Assembly (NCBI GenBank): GCA_016718405.1
Contig: JADKDJ010000017.1
Span: 11,553-75,552 of the forward strand
Length of the DNA: 64,000 nucleotides
Direction of reading: 5' to 3'
Source: Candidatus Rhodoferax odensensis
GTDB taxonomy: Bacteria > Pseudomonadota > Gammaproteobacteria > Burkholderiales > Burkholderiaceae_C
A program made the translations under genes and the position numbers. Positions 32,908-42,169 of this stretch are shown one piece after another (within the stretch, counting starts at the first letter, position 1; each line of letters begins with the position of its first letter). The notes under the pieces were generated by a model. It saw only the letters and a list, made by a program, of their open reading frames with translations, was not told the origin of the DNA and made no database searches.

Positions 32908-34158
32908 TCAGTTGGTGATGGGGCTCGGCAACACCGCTTGACCTGCCACGACCACCGTCTGGCATGGGTTACGCCCGAGCCAGTATGACAGTTCGTTGGG
33001 ATGGTCCAGCGCCCAGACACAGAAATCCGCGCGCTGCCCGGCCGCCAATGTGCCGCGATCTGGCAGACCCAGCGCGCGCGCAGCATGGACCGTGACCGCG
33101 CGCAAGGCTTCTTCGGGCGTGAGGCGAAACAGCGTGCAGGCCATGTTGAGCATCAACAACAGGGACAAAACCGGCGAGCTGCCCGGATTGTGGTCGGTGG
33201 CCAGCGCCATCGGCACGTCGTGCTGGCGCAGCGCGGCAATGGGCGGCAGCTTGGTTTCACGCAGGAAATAGAAGGCACCCGGCAACAACACCGCCACACT
33301 GCCAGCGGCCACCATGGCGCGCACGCCGGCTTCGCCGAGGTATTCCAGGTGGTCACACGACAAGGCGCCAAACTCACACGCCAGCACCGCGCCGCCCTGA
33401 TCGCTGAGTTGCTCAGCATGCAGTTTGACCGGCAGGCCGATCGTGCGCGCGAGCTCGAACACACGCCGGACCTGCACCGGGCTGAAGGCGATGTGCTCGC
33501 AGAAGGCATCCACCGCATCCACCAGGCCCTCGTGTGCGAGCTCAGGCAACCAGGTGCAAATGGCGTCGATGTAATCGTCGGCGCGGCCCTCATACTCGCT
33601 TGGCAAGGCATGCGCGCCCAAGAAGGTGGTGCGCACCGTCAGCGGTAAGCGCTGCCCAAGTGCCCGCGCCACCTGCAGGCAGCGGCGCTCGTGGGCCAGG
33701 CTCAGGCCGTAGCCGGACTTGATCTCCAGCGTTGTCACGCCCTGCTGCTGCAGGCATTGCGCCCGCGCCATGGCCAAGCGCAACAACTCGTCGGTGCTGG
33801 CGGCGCGTGTGGCGGCCACGGTGGAGCGAATGCCACCACCCGCTCGGGCAATGGCTTCGTAACTGGCGCCCTGAAGGCGCTGCTCGAATTCGTCCGCACG
33901 CGTGCCACCGTACACCAGGTGGGTATGGCAGTCGATCAGGCCCGGCGTCACCAATGCGCCGCCAAGGTCAATCCGCTGGCAGACACCGCCCGCAAAATCC
34001 CCCGGCAAGGCTTGGCGTGCGCCGACCCAAAGCAGGCGCGCGCCATCGACCACTAGGGCGCCGTCGTCGATCAATCCGTAGGGCGAACTGGCACCGGCTT
34101 GCAGCGTCGCCACTCGACAGTTGTGCCACAGGGTCGGGCTGGCCGGCGCGATGGTCAT
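32908..34158 (-). CDS. hutI: Imidazolonepropionase
   Basis: A 416-residue amidohydrolase opening the imidazolone ring of 4-imidazolone-5-propionate to formimidoylglutamate. Zinc ligands: LIDCHTHLVYGG (HxH), LKLHAEQLS and SCDHLEYL, with Asp in ALATDHNPGSSP. EIKSGYGLSLAHERR and TTFLGAHALPSEYEGRADDYI are family signatures. The start at 34158 is supported by SD GGGAG; the frame continues upstream into hutD without similarity. Confidence 0.95.
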   Translation of the reverse strand: MTIAPASPTLWHNCRVATLQAGASSPYGLIDDGALVVDGARLLWVGARQALPGDFAGGVCQRIDLGGALVTPGLIDCHTHLVYGGTRADEFEQRLQGASYEAIARAGGGIRSTVAATRAASTDELLRLAMARAQCLQQQGVTTLEIKSGYGLSLAHERRCLQVARALGQRLPLTVRTTFLGAHALPSEYEGRADDYIDAICTWLPELAHEGLVDAVDAFCEHIAFSPVQVRRVFELARTIGLPVKLHAEQLSDQGGAVLACEFGALSCDHLEYLGEAGVRAMVAAGSVAVLLPGAFYFLRETKLPPIAALRQHDVPMALATDHNPGSSPVLSLLLMLNMACTLFRLTPEEALRAVTVHAARALGLPDRGTLAAGQRADFCVWALDHPNELSYWLGRNPCQTVVVAGQAVLPSPITN

Positions 34159-34180
34159 GCCAGCTCCCACGGCGCGGCGC

Positions 34181-34738
34181 TCATACGGCCGCCTCCAGCC
34201 ACAGCGCATCCATGCTGTCAGCGCGCACCCGCCCCGGCGATGGCAGGCAGCGCCAGGCGAGGGTGCCCGGCGGCAAGGTCAGCGTGGCCTCATCGCCGTA
34301 CTGGATCTCAGCTGACGCCGAGGCCGCGTACACCGCTACCAGGCCATGTGCGCCCAGGTCACAACTCAGGACCCCGCGCAGACGCCGCATGTGGCCGGCC
34401 ACACCGCGCAGCATCAAGTTCAGGTCACGTGTGGGGCCTTGCAGCATGACACAAGCGGGCGCCAGGGCGCCGTCAAAACAAAAGGGCTCGTCTGACAAAC
34501 CGATGAAACGGGATGTATCGGCAAACTGCAATTGCACCCCGCCACCTTGCACCACCGCGAACCAGCGCTGCACGCCCGGAAAAGGCGAGAACGGGCCATC
34601 GGCTTCGATATCCGCCAGACTGATGCGCACCGACCAGTCGGCGCCGTGGGGCCAGGCGAGCAATTCGCGCGTCTGCCCACCGCCGTTGCGCCAGGCTTGC
34701 AGCATCACGTCGTCTTGCGCCACGCACTGGAAACTCAT
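34181..34738 (-). CDS. hutD: HutD-family protein
   Basis: A 185-residue cupin-like protein of the HutD/Ves family (PF05962), found in hut operons of many proteobacteria and thought to tune pathway flux or sense an intermediate; not an enzyme of the pathway. Typical stretches: AWRNGGGQTRELLAWP, VRISLADIEADGPFSPFPGVQRWF and MRGVAGHMRRLRG-like LRGVAGHMRR. It overlaps hutC by four bases (ATGA) and precedes hutI by 22. Confidence 0.9.
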   Translation of the reverse strand: MSFQCVAQDDVMLQAWRNGGGQTRELLAWPHGADWSVRISLADIEADGPFSPFPGVQRWFAVVQGGGVQLQFADTSRFIGLSDEPFCFDGALAPACVMLQGPTRDLNLMLRGVAGHMRRLRGVLSCDLGAHGLVAVYAASASAEIQYGDEATLTLPPGTLAWRCLPSPGRVRADSMDALWLEAAV

Positions 34739-35482
34739 GGCTTGAACTGTCCGTGAATCTGGTAGCGCGCACCTGGATGGACCAGGCGCGCCAGCGTGAT
34801 CGGCGTGTCGCGATTCACCGTGCGGCGCACGATGATGAGGCAGGGGTCGGTGGGCGCGATGCCCAGAAGATTGGCCTCCTGGACCGTTGGGCGATCGGCC
34901 TCGATGGCGTACTGTGCCTCCCACAATGGTGCCACCTGGAGCAGGTAGTGCGTGGGGGTCACCCGAGTGAAATCCTGCTGCAGGTAATCCGGCGCACAGG
35001 CTGGATTGACGTAGCGGTCTTCGCACTGCAAGGCCACACCGTTCTCGTAGTGCACGATCAGCGTATGAAATACCGATGCACCAGTGGCCAAGCCAAGCCG
35101 CTGCGCCAGCGCGCTGGTGGCCGGCTCTTGCTGTGCCAGGTGCACCCGCGCCTGATGGCGGTGACCGCGCCCGGTGATTTCCTCGTGCAGGTCGCGCAGC
35201 GTCAATGAACTCGACACCGGCCCCAGATGGGCAGCAAAGGTGCCAACCCCCTGCACGCGCTCAACCAGGCCATCGGCGCGCAGCTCGTTGAGGGCGCGTG
35301 TGATCGTCATCCGGCTGACGCCAAATTGCGTTACCAGTTCGGCCTCGGACGGCATCACCGTGCCTGGCGGCCAGACGCCCTGCTGCAGGCCGTCTTTCAG
35401 GAACTGCTTGACGCGGGCGTAAGGCGCTGCCGCGCTGGCGGAGCTTGGCCGTGCTGACGAAGCAATTCGGTTCTTGGGCATC
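34735..35482 (-). CDS. hutC: Histidine utilisation repressor, GntR family
   Basis: A 248-residue GntR/HutC-subfamily repressor. The winged-helix domain (about 20-85) reads PYARVKQFLKDGLQQGVWPPGTVMPSEAELVTQFGVSR and is followed by the UTRA ligand domain (about 105-245, ETRGHRHQARV-type start at ITGRGHRHQ). It binds urocanate to derepress the hut genes in relatives. It heads the operon hutC-D-I-G-F. An inverted repeat at 35504-35519 in its own promoter region is a candidate operator. Confidence 0.92.
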
Positions 35483-35503
35483 GGCAAATCTTAGTTGCAT
35501 AGA

Positions 35504-35519
35504 CTTGTCTAGTCAAGTA
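35504..35519. promoter_or_regulatory. Candidate HutC operator
   Basis: ACTTGTCTAGTCAAGT is an inverted repeat (ACTTG/CAAGT, six-base centre) located 22 bases upstream of hutC, in the gap shared with divergent hutU. HutC-type operators in other bacteria have CTTG...CAAG arms of similar spacing. Autoregulation of the hut genes is therefore likely but untested. Confidence 0.55.
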
Positions 35520-35588
35520 CAGTTCGAATTCTGAAACCTTGCGCCCGATCGAATATTGCCCCTTTCTAACTGCATGACATCAGAGCCC

Positions 35589-35663
35589 GTCATTGCGAGC
35601 ACAGCGCGGCAATCCATGTCAGCGGCAGGCCACGGTGGATTGCCGCGCTGCGCTCGCAATGAC
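35589..35663. repeat. REP-like palindrome (GTCATTGCGAG family), full element
   Basis: GTCATTGCGAGCACAGCGCG at the left and its near-perfect complement ending GCTCGCAATGAC at the right, separated by a short centre. It lies between divergent hutC and hutU, and a second full copy lies between hutU and hutH. Confidence 0.85.
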
Positions 35664-35706
35664 GACGCGTTATCATGATTTCCGAACGTTTCCATAGGAG
35701 AAGCCC

Positions 35707-37413
35707 GTGACCCAACAGACCACCCTGCGCACCCCCGCCCAGCCCCGCCCTGTGCGCGCCCCGCGCGGCATGCAACTCACCTGCAAGAACTGGATGATCG
35801 AAGCCGCCTGGCGCATGCTGCAGAACAACCTGGACCCCGAGGTGGCTGAGAACCCCGACGCGCTGGTGGTCTACGGCGGCATCGGCAAGGCCGCGCGCAA
35901 TTGGGACTGCTTCGACGCGATCGACCAAGCCTTGCGCAATTTGTGCGAAGACGAAACCCTGCTGGTGCAAAGCGGCAAGCCGGTAGGCGTGTTTCGCACC
36001 CACGCCGACGCACCACGGGTGCTGATTGCCAACTCCAACCTGGTGCCCAAGTGGGCGACCTGGGAGCACTTTCATGAGCTCGACCGCAAGGGTCTGATGA
36101 TGTACGGCCAGATGACCGCGGGTTCGTGGATCTACATTGGCAGCCAGGGCATCGTGCAGGGCACGTTCGAGACCTTTGTCGAGGCCGGTCGTCAGCACTA
36201 CGGTGGCAGTCTGGCCGGGCGCTGGATTTTGTCGGCCGGGCTGGGTGGCATGGGCGGTGCCCAGCCGCTGGCAGCCAGCTTCGCCGGTGCTTCGTCGCTG
36301 ATGATCGAGTGCCAGCCCTCGCGCATCGAGTTTCGCCTGAAGACCCGCTACCTGGACGAACAGGCGCGCGATCTGGACGACGCACTGGAACGCATGGCGC
36401 GCTACACCCGCGAAGGCCGCTCGGTATCAGTCGGCCTGCTGGGCAACGCGGCCGAGGTCCTGCCCGAGTTGGTGCGCCGCTGCCAAGCCGGCGGCTTGCG
36501 CCCTGACCTGGTGACCGACCAGACCTCGGCGCACGACCTCATCAACGGCTACCTGCCCGCTGGCTGGTCGCTGGAGCGCTGGCGCTTGGCGCAGGCCGAC
36601 CCGGCTGAACACGCTGATTTGCGTGGCGAAGCGGCTCGCAGTTGCGCCCTGCACGTGCGGGCGATGCTGGAGTTTCAGGCGATGGGCGTTCCCACCGTGG
36701 ACTACGGCAACAACATCCGCCAGGTAGCCTTTGACGAGGGCGTGAAGAACGCCTTCGCTTTCCCCGGCTTTGTGCCGGCCTACGTGCGGCCGCTGTTTTG
36801 CCGGGGCAAAGGGCCATTTCGTTGGGTGGCGCTCAGCGGCGACCCGGATGACATCCGCAAGACCGACGCCAAGATGAAAGAGCTGTTCCCGGCTGACGCC
36901 CACCTGCACCGCTGGTTGGACATGGCCGCCGAGCGCATTGCGTTTCAGGGCCTGCCCGCACGCATTTGCTGGATCGGCCTGGGCGAGCGGCATCGCGCCG
37001 GCCTGGCCTTCAACGAGATGGTCAGGAGTGGCGAGCTCAAGGCACCCATCGTGATTGGCCGCGACCATCTCGACAGCGGCTCGGTGGCCTCGCCTAACCG
37101 CGAGACCGAGGCCATGCGCGACGGCTCGGACGCGGTGTCCGACTGGCCGCTGCTCAACGCCTTGCTCAACACCGCCGGTGGCGCCACCTGGGTGTCGCTG
37201 CACCACGGCGGTGGCGTCGGCATGGGTTACTCGCAACACGCCGGCGTGGTGATTGTGTGTGACGGCACCGATGCCGCCGCCAGACGCATTGAGCGCGTGT
37301 TGTGGAATGACCCGGCCACGGGCGTCATGCGCCACGCCGATGCCGGTTACGCCGACGCCGTGGCCTGCGCTAAGGAGCAAGGCCTTCAGCTGCCGATGAT
37401 CCCCGCCGATTGA
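35707..37413 (+). CDS. hutU: Urocanate hydratase
   Basis: A 568-residue NAD+-dependent urocanase converting urocanate to imidazolone propionate. N-terminal RAPRGMQLTCKNWMIEAAWRML, NAD-region YGGIGKAARNWDCFD, GPQAMTAGSWIYIGSQGIVQGTFETF-type stretch (here GQMTAGSWIYIGSQGIVQG), catalytic Cys segment HARVPFPGL-equivalent FAFPGFVPAYVRPLFCRGKGPFRW, and HHGGGVGMGYSQHAG near the end. The start is a GTG with SD AGGAGAAG, no upstream ATG fits. Transcribed away from hutC and followed by hutH after a REP element. Confidence 0.96.
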   Translation: MTQQTTLRTPAQPRPVRAPRGMQLTCKNWMIEAAWRMLQNNLDPEVAENPDALVVYGGIGKAARNWDCFDAIDQALRNLCEDETLLVQSGKPVGVFRTHADAPRVLIANSNLVPKWATWEHFHELDRKGLMMYGQMTAGSWIYIGSQGIVQGTFETFVEAGRQHYGGSLAGRWILSAGLGGMGGAQPLAASFAGASSLMIECQPSRIEFRLKTRYLDEQARDLDDALERMARYTREGRSVSVGLLGNAAEVLPELVRRCQAGGLRPDLVTDQTSAHDLINGYLPAGWSLERWRLAQADPAEHADLRGEAARSCALHVRAMLEFQAMGVPTVDYGNNIRQVAFDEGVKNAFAFPGFVPAYVRPLFCRGKGPFRWVALSGDPDDIRKTDAKMKELFPADAHLHRWLDMAAERIAFQGLPARICWIGLGERHRAGLAFNEMVRSGELKAPIVIGRDHLDSGSVASPNRETEAMRDGSDAVSDWPLLNALLNTAGGATWVSLHHGGGVGMGYSQHAGVVIVCDGTDAAARRIERVLWNDPATGVMRHADAGYADAVACAKEQGLQLPMIPAD

Positions 37414-37440
37414 CCTATCCGAGTTGCATGACAGCCCGCC

Positions 37441-37514
37441 GTCATTGCGAGCGCAGCGCGGCAATCCACCAGGGCATGCCACAGACATGGATTGCCGCGC
37501 TGCGCTCGCAATAA
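37441..37514. repeat. REP-like palindrome (GTCATTGCGAG family), full element
   Basis: Left arm GTCATTGCGAGCGCAGCGCG, right arm ending TGCGCTCGCAATAAC. It is nearly identical to the element upstream of hutU. The hutU-hutH message would carry a stable hairpin here, a possible mRNA processing or stability site. Confidence 0.85.
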
Positions 37515-37560
37515 CGGGTTTGAATTTCCGATATCTTCACAACCAGTTGAGAACTTCCCC

Positions 37561-39147
37561 ATGTTGATTGAACCCGGCCTGCTGAGCCTTGAACAGATTC
37601 AAACCATTCACGCCGGCGGCGTGAGCCTACAACTGGCCAACTCCTGCCGGGCCGCCGTGGCCGCCAGCGCTGCCGTGGTGCAAGCCGCTGCGACTGGCGA
37701 CGCGCCGGTGTATGGCGTCAACACTGGTTTTGGCAAGCTGGCCAACCAACGCATCAGCCAGTCGCAGCTCGACACCTTGCAGCTCAACCTGATCCGTTCG
37801 CACAGCGTTGGGGTGGGCGCACCTTTGCAGCCCGCCGTGGTGCGCCTGATGCTGGCCCTCAAAGCCGCGAGCCTGGCACGCGGTTACTCGGGCGTGCGCC
37901 AGGTGGTGATCGACACCTTGATCGCGGTGCACAACGCCGGTCTGGTGCCCTACGTGCCTTCGCAAGGTTCGGTCGGTGCATCCGGTGACCTTGCGCCACT
38001 GTCGCACATGACGCTGGCACTGCTGGGCGAAGGCGAGATGCTGGTCGATGGCAAAGCCCAGCCCGCCCTGGCGCAGCTGCAAGCGGCAGGCATTGAACCC
38101 CTGAAACTGGCCGCCAAGGAGGGCTTGGCGTTGATCAATGGCACGCAGACTTCGACGGCGCTGGCGCTGCACGCGTTGCTCACCTTTGAGCCGGTGTTGG
38201 AAGCCGCCCTCGTCATCGGCGCCCTGACGGTAGACGCCGCGCGCGGCAGCGACGGCCCGTTCGACCCGCGCATCCATGCGCTGCGGGGCCAGCCGGGGCA
38301 GATCGACGTGGCGCAGTATTACCGCGCCTTGCTGTCGGGTAGCCAAATCCGTCAATCCCATCAGGAAGGCGACGACCGCGTGCAAGACCCCTATTGCATG
38401 CGCTGCCAACCCCAAGTGGTGGGCGCCTGCCTGGACTCGCTGCGCCACGCGGCGCTGGTACTGGTGCGTGAAGCCAACGCGGTGACCGACAACCCACTGG
38501 TGTTTGCCGATAACGGGGCCATGGCCGCACCGGGCCGCCACCAGCAAAGCGCAGCCCCCGCGGGGGACATGATCTCTGGCGGCAACTTCCACGCCGAGCC
38601 AGTGGCGCTGGCGGCTGATGCCTGCGCGCTGGCAATTGCCGAAGTGGGCGCCATCGCCGAGCGGCGCATCGCCATGCTGATCGACAGCAACGTGTCGCGC
38701 CTGCCGCCCTTCCTCACCGCAGATGCGGGCCTGAACAGCGGCTTCATGATTGCGCACGTCACCGCGGCCTCGCTGGCGTCGGAGAACAAATCGCTGGCGC
38801 ACCCGGCCAGCGTCGACAGTCTGCCGACCAGCGCCAACCAGGAAGACCATGTGTCGATGGCCACCTTTGCGGCGCGTCGGCTGCAGCCGATGATTGCCAA
38901 TACCGCGCACATCCTGGGCATCGAGCTGCTGGCCGCCGCGCAGGGTATCGAGTTCTTGCGCCCGCTCAAGAGCTCGCCCGCGCTGGAGCAGGTGCACGCC
39001 CTGCTGCGCCAGGACATCAGCGCGATGGCGCAGGACCGCTACCTGGCCCCCGACATGGCGCACGCCACCGAGCTGGTCACCAGCGGCGCACTGTCAAGCA
39101 TCTTTCGTACGCTACCGGGTTTGCCCAAGCTCTGGACACCGAGCTGA
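37561..39147 (+). CDS. hutH: Histidine ammonia-lyase
   Basis: A 528-residue aromatic amino-acid ammonia-lyase giving urocanate and ammonia from histidine. The MIO prosthetic group would form from A140-S141-G142 in QGSVGASGDLAPLSHM. YGVNTGFGKLAN, IRQSHQEGDDRVQDPYCMRC and SLPTSANQEDHVSM are conserved. Between NPLVFADNGA and DMISGGNFHAEP the protein carries about 16-18 extra residues (about 318-335: Ala/Pro/His/Gln-rich) absent from the usual form (for example Pseudomonas). The flanking motifs are intact, so it is likely a surface loop rather than a break. Confidence 0.94.
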   Translation: MLIEPGLLSLEQIQTIHAGGVSLQLANSCRAAVAASAAVVQAAATGDAPVYGVNTGFGKLANQRISQSQLDTLQLNLIRSHSVGVGAPLQPAVVRLMLALKAASLARGYSGVRQVVIDTLIAVHNAGLVPYVPSQGSVGASGDLAPLSHMTLALLGEGEMLVDGKAQPALAQLQAAGIEPLKLAAKEGLALINGTQTSTALALHALLTFEPVLEAALVIGALTVDAARGSDGPFDPRIHALRGQPGQIDVAQYYRALLSGSQIRQSHQEGDDRVQDPYCMRCQPQVVGACLDSLRHAALVLVREANAVTDNPLVFADNGAMAAPGRHQQSAAPAGDMISGGNFHAEPVALAADACALAIAEVGAIAERRIAMLIDSNVSRLPPFLTADAGLNSGFMIAHVTAASLASENKSLAHPASVDSLPTSANQEDHVSMATFAARRLQPMIANTAHILGIELLAAAQGIEFLRPLKSSPALEQVHALLRQDISAMAQDRYLAPDMAHATELVTSGALSSIFRTLPGLPKLWTPS

Positions 39148-39201
39148 CCGGACCTTATAAAGACTAAAATCGGTCTCCCCTCTCCTTTGGAGGCACCAGC
39201 C

Positions 39202-39474
39202 ATGAAACTCTCCACTCAAATCAAGCCCATCAGCTATCTGAAAAGCCATGCGGCACAAATCGTCAAGGAATTGGGCGAAAGCCGTCAACCCCTGGTGATC
39301 ACCCAAAACGGCGAGGCGACCATGGTTGTGATAGACGTCAAAAGCTACGAGGAGCGCGAAAACACGCTGGCGCTGCTCAAGCTATTGGCCATTGGCAACA
39401 GCCAAATCGAGCAAGGCAAGTTCCGTGATGCGGAAGACGTTTTTGCCGACCTGGACAAGATCGACTTGCAATGA
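39202..39474 (+). CDS. Phd/YefM-family antitoxin
   Basis: A 90-residue antitoxin with the Phd/YefM N-terminal fold: STQIKPISYLKSHAAQIVKELGESRQPLVITQNGEATMVVIDVKSYEE. The C-terminal part (RDAEDVFADLDKIDL) should bind the toxin. SD TTGGAGG precedes the ATG, and the stop overlaps the toxin start by four bases (ATGA), as usual for type II TA pairs. It starts 55 bases after hutH; a -10-like TTATAA lies at 39155-39160. Confidence 0.9.
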   Translation: MKLSTQIKPISYLKSHAAQIVKELGESRQPLVITQNGEATMVVIDVKSYEERENTLALLKLLAIGNSQIEQGKFRDAEDVFADLDKIDLQ

Positions 39475-39788
39475 GAGTGGTCATTCTTGAGTCGGCCCAG
39501 TCCGATCTGATGGCTTTACGCGGCTACATCGTCAAGAACTCCTCCACGACCACATGGCAGGCCACCTACACGAAGCTCAAGACCACCATTCGCAATCTTG
39601 CAATGTTTCCGCATCTTGGTGGCATACCCGACGAACTTGCATCACTCAACCTGACGCAGTACCGCCAAGTCCTGTCCGGCATGAACAGGATCGTTTACGA
39701 AGTCAGGCACGAAGTAGTGTATGTCCATCTGATTGTGGACACACGGCGAGACTTGAAGGACGTGTTGATGCAGCGCTTGCTGCGCTGA
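39471..39788 (+). CDS. RelE/ParE-family toxin
   Basis: A 105-residue type II toxin of the RelE/ParE superfamily (VVILESAQSDLMALRGYIVKNS opening, LAMFPHLGGIPDEL, YRQVLSGMNRIVYEVRHEVVYVHLIVDTRRDL closing). RelE members cut mRNA on the ribosome while ParE members poison gyrase; sequence alone does not decide. It is coupled to the antitoxin. The 3' end is four bases from the GH13 remnant on the other strand. Confidence 0.88.
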   Translation: MRVVILESAQSDLMALRGYIVKNSSTTTWQATYTKLKTTIRNLAMFPHLGGIPDELASLNLTQYRQVLSGMNRIVYEVRHEVVYVHLIVDTRRDLKDVLMQRLLR

Positions 39789-39792
39789 TCCC

Positions 39793-40434
39793 TCAGCCCC
39801 GGTTGCGCGGCTTGAAATAGGTGTAGTGGGTGTGCGGGTCGGCGGCCTGGTAGATCGCCCCGGACCGTGGTGCAATGTCGAGCTGGACGCTGGCGGCTTG
39901 CACCTTGGTGTCGGGCGCGGCCCCCAAGGCGTTGCCGGCAAGGCGATCGCCCAGCACCGTCACTTCGCCGTACTGCAGCGCCGGGTTGGTCTGGCGAATG
40001 CTGATCAGGCGCTTGACCCAATCGCGCTGGGCGTGGTTCCACTGCGCCAGGTCCCAGCGCATGGTGCGCCGGCAATCCGGGTCGGCGCCGCCTTCCATAC
40101 CAATCTCTTCGCCGTAGTAGATCAAGGGCACGCCGGGCAGGGTGAACTGCATCAATAGGGCCAGGCGCGCCTTCTCGGCATCACCCAGACTGGTGATCAG
40201 TCGCGGGGTGTCGTGGCTGGATAACATGTTCCAGGAACACAACAGCCCCTTCAGGCCATAACCCATGCGGGCATCCCGCACCGCGTGGTTCATTTGCACT
40301 GCCTCGATCTCGCCGGTTAGCCAGGCCAGCGTAGCGGTGCGGAACCAATAGTTCATCATGCCGTGGAAGCCGCCACCAGCCTCGAACCAACTGCCCGAGA
40401 AGCCATTGAGCTCGTCCAGCAGGCCGGCCTGGGG
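39793..40434 (-). pseudogene. Truncated GH13 glycosidase copy
   Basis: About 640 bases closely match the 3' half of the GH13 gene at 43856-45349 (roughly 90-95 percent by eye). The copy starts at PQAGLLDELNGFSG, so it lacks the N-terminal half and the nucleophile motif WRFDVAQD. It has an internal in-frame loss of 45 codons between LAGNAL and GAAPDTK, bounded in the full copy by CAAGGC microhomology. The reading frame continues upstream for 39 unrelated residues. Regions III (DELNG) and IV (SHDTPR) remain, but it cannot be catalytic. It forms one edge of the sulfatase island. Confidence 0.85.
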
Positions 40435-40542
40435 CTGCCGCGCCGGTGGCGGGCCGCGTCCCTGGCTGACCTGCATCAAACTCGAATCGGCTTGCGAATC
40501 GGACAATTGGCCGCGCGGTGATCGTGGGGCCGTGCCCGATTC

Positions 40543-42045
40543 ATGTCCCAACCGCGTTTACCGTATTCCCGGATGCAACCCGACCCAAACCTCTCCGTCC
40601 CCAGCCAACGGACAGCCATTGCGGGCAGCGCCTGGCCAACCGATGCACCGCACGCCTTTCACCTGCTGGCCAAGCCCAGCGGGTCGACTTGCAATATCGA
40701 CTGCAGCTACTGCTTCTTCCTGTCCAAGGAGGCGCTGTACCCGGACCAGCGCCAGCACATGTCGGACGGCACCCTGGAGACCTACATCCGCCAATTGCTG
40801 GAGTCCCACCAGGCACCGAAAGTACAGGTCGCATGGCAGGGGGGTGAGCCGACGCTGATGCAACTTGCGTTCTTCCAGCGCGCGGTCGAACTGGTTGAAA
40901 GACACCGTCGGCCGGGCCAGATCATTGAGCACAGCATCCAGACCAACGGCACCCTGCTCGACGACGACTGGTGCCGCTTCTTCAAGCAGCATCGGTTCCT
41001 GGTCGGACTCAGCGTGGACGGGCCACGCGAGCTGCATGACCGCTACCGGGTCGACCGGCTTGGCCACGGCACATTCTCACGCGTGTTGCAGGGTTGGCGG
41101 CACCTGCGCCGGCATGGCGTCGAATTCAACATCCTGTGCACGATTCACGCCGCCAACCAGCAACATGGTCGCGCCATCTACCGTTTTCTGCGCGATGAAC
41201 TCGATGCGCGCTGGATTCAGTTCATTCCGATTGTCGAGCGCATCGGTGCGCAGGTGATGTCAACCAACGAGCAGAACCCACGTCGGCCACAGCAGAATAA
41301 GCGCCTGCTGTATACCCAAAGCGGCCACCAGGTCACGCAGCGTTCGGTTGACCCGACCCAGTACGGACAATTTCTGGTCGATGTGTTCGAAGAATGGGTC
41401 CGCCACGACGTGGGCCGCGTGTTCGTGCAGCAATTCGACGTGGCACTGGAGGCCTGCTTCGGCAGGCATCTGCTGTGTGTCCACGCTCCCGACTGCGGCT
41501 ATGGGCCCGCGCTCGAGTACAACGGCGACCTATACTGCTGCGACCACTATGTCGAGCCGAACTACCTGCTGGGCAACATCCACCAGACCCACATGCTGGC
41601 ACTGGTGGCAGGCGACCGGCAGCGCGCGTTCGTGCAACACAAGCGGAAGTCCCTGTCCGCGAAATGCCGGCAATGCGCGGTGCTCCAGTGGTGCCATGGG
41701 GGTTGCCCGAAGGACCGGTTTGTCCCCTCGCCCGAGGGTGATGCGGATCAAAATTATCTCTGTCCGGGTTATGCACACTTCTTCTCCCATGCACGGCCAG
41801 CAATGCAGTGCATGGTCGACCTGCTGCAACGCGGGCGTCCGGCGCTTGGCGTGATGGCCTGGATGACGCAGCGCGACGCGGCTGGCGGCCCGTACCAGGC
41901 CTGCTCCTGCGGCAGTGGCCGCAAATTGCGCTTCTGCCATGGTGAACGTGCGCCGACCTCGCCATTCGAGGGCGTGGCCGCCTGCCCGAGCGGGCTCGAT
42001 CAGCCGAGCGCCAGCACGGTTGATGGCGGTCCGGCAGGCGTCTGA
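40543..42045 (+). CDS. Anaerobic sulfatase-maturating enzyme (radical SAM), with SEC-C tail
   Basis: A 500-residue radical SAM enzyme of the anSME type that oxidises an active-site Cys or Ser of sulfatases to formylglycine without oxygen. C50-x3-C54-x2-C57 (CNIDCSYC) binds the SAM cluster; AWQGGEPTLM, IQTNGTLLDDDW and VGLSVDGPRELHD follow. The SPASM region has CGYGPALEYNGDLYCCDHYVEP and SAKCRQCAVLQWCHGGCPKDR for two auxiliary clusters. Near residues 455-470 is a SEC-C zinc motif, CSCGSGRKLRFCHG, a C-terminal addition. No SD precedes the ATG; an internal ATG at 40573 is possible. The sulfatase gene follows. Confidence 0.93.
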   Translation: MSQPRLPYSRMQPDPNLSVPSQRTAIAGSAWPTDAPHAFHLLAKPSGSTCNIDCSYCFFLSKEALYPDQRQHMSDGTLETYIRQLLESHQAPKVQVAWQGGEPTLMQLAFFQRAVELVERHRRPGQIIEHSIQTNGTLLDDDWCRFFKQHRFLVGLSVDGPRELHDRYRVDRLGHGTFSRVLQGWRHLRRHGVEFNILCTIHAANQQHGRAIYRFLRDELDARWIQFIPIVERIGAQVMSTNEQNPRRPQQNKRLLYTQSGHQVTQRSVDPTQYGQFLVDVFEEWVRHDVGRVFVQQFDVALEACFGRHLLCVHAPDCGYGPALEYNGDLYCCDHYVEPNYLLGNIHQTHMLALVAGDRQRAFVQHKRKSLSAKCRQCAVLQWCHGGCPKDRFVPSPEGDADQNYLCPGYAHFFSHARPAMQCMVDLLQRGRPALGVMAWMTQRDAAGGPYQACSCGSGRKLRFCHGERAPTSPFEGVAACPSGLDQPSASTVDGGPAGV

Positions 42046-42169
42046 TGGCGCTGAACGCGACGGCGACAATTGGCTCGCACATAATGTCAAGCTTGCCAGT
42101 GCGGCTCACTGCGATGGTCGGCGTTGCGAAACCGGTCGCAAGGCGGCTCTGCCGCAATAGGGGTGTGCG

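Noticed and set aside
37627..39063. Minus-strand frame of 478 codons opposite hutH
   Set aside because: Shadow of hutH with unrealistic composition (many His and Arg), no motifs.
39793..40551. Intact second GH13 gene
   Set aside because: Lacks the N-terminal half with the nucleophile and has an internal deletion; the reading frame upstream of 40434 is unrelated.
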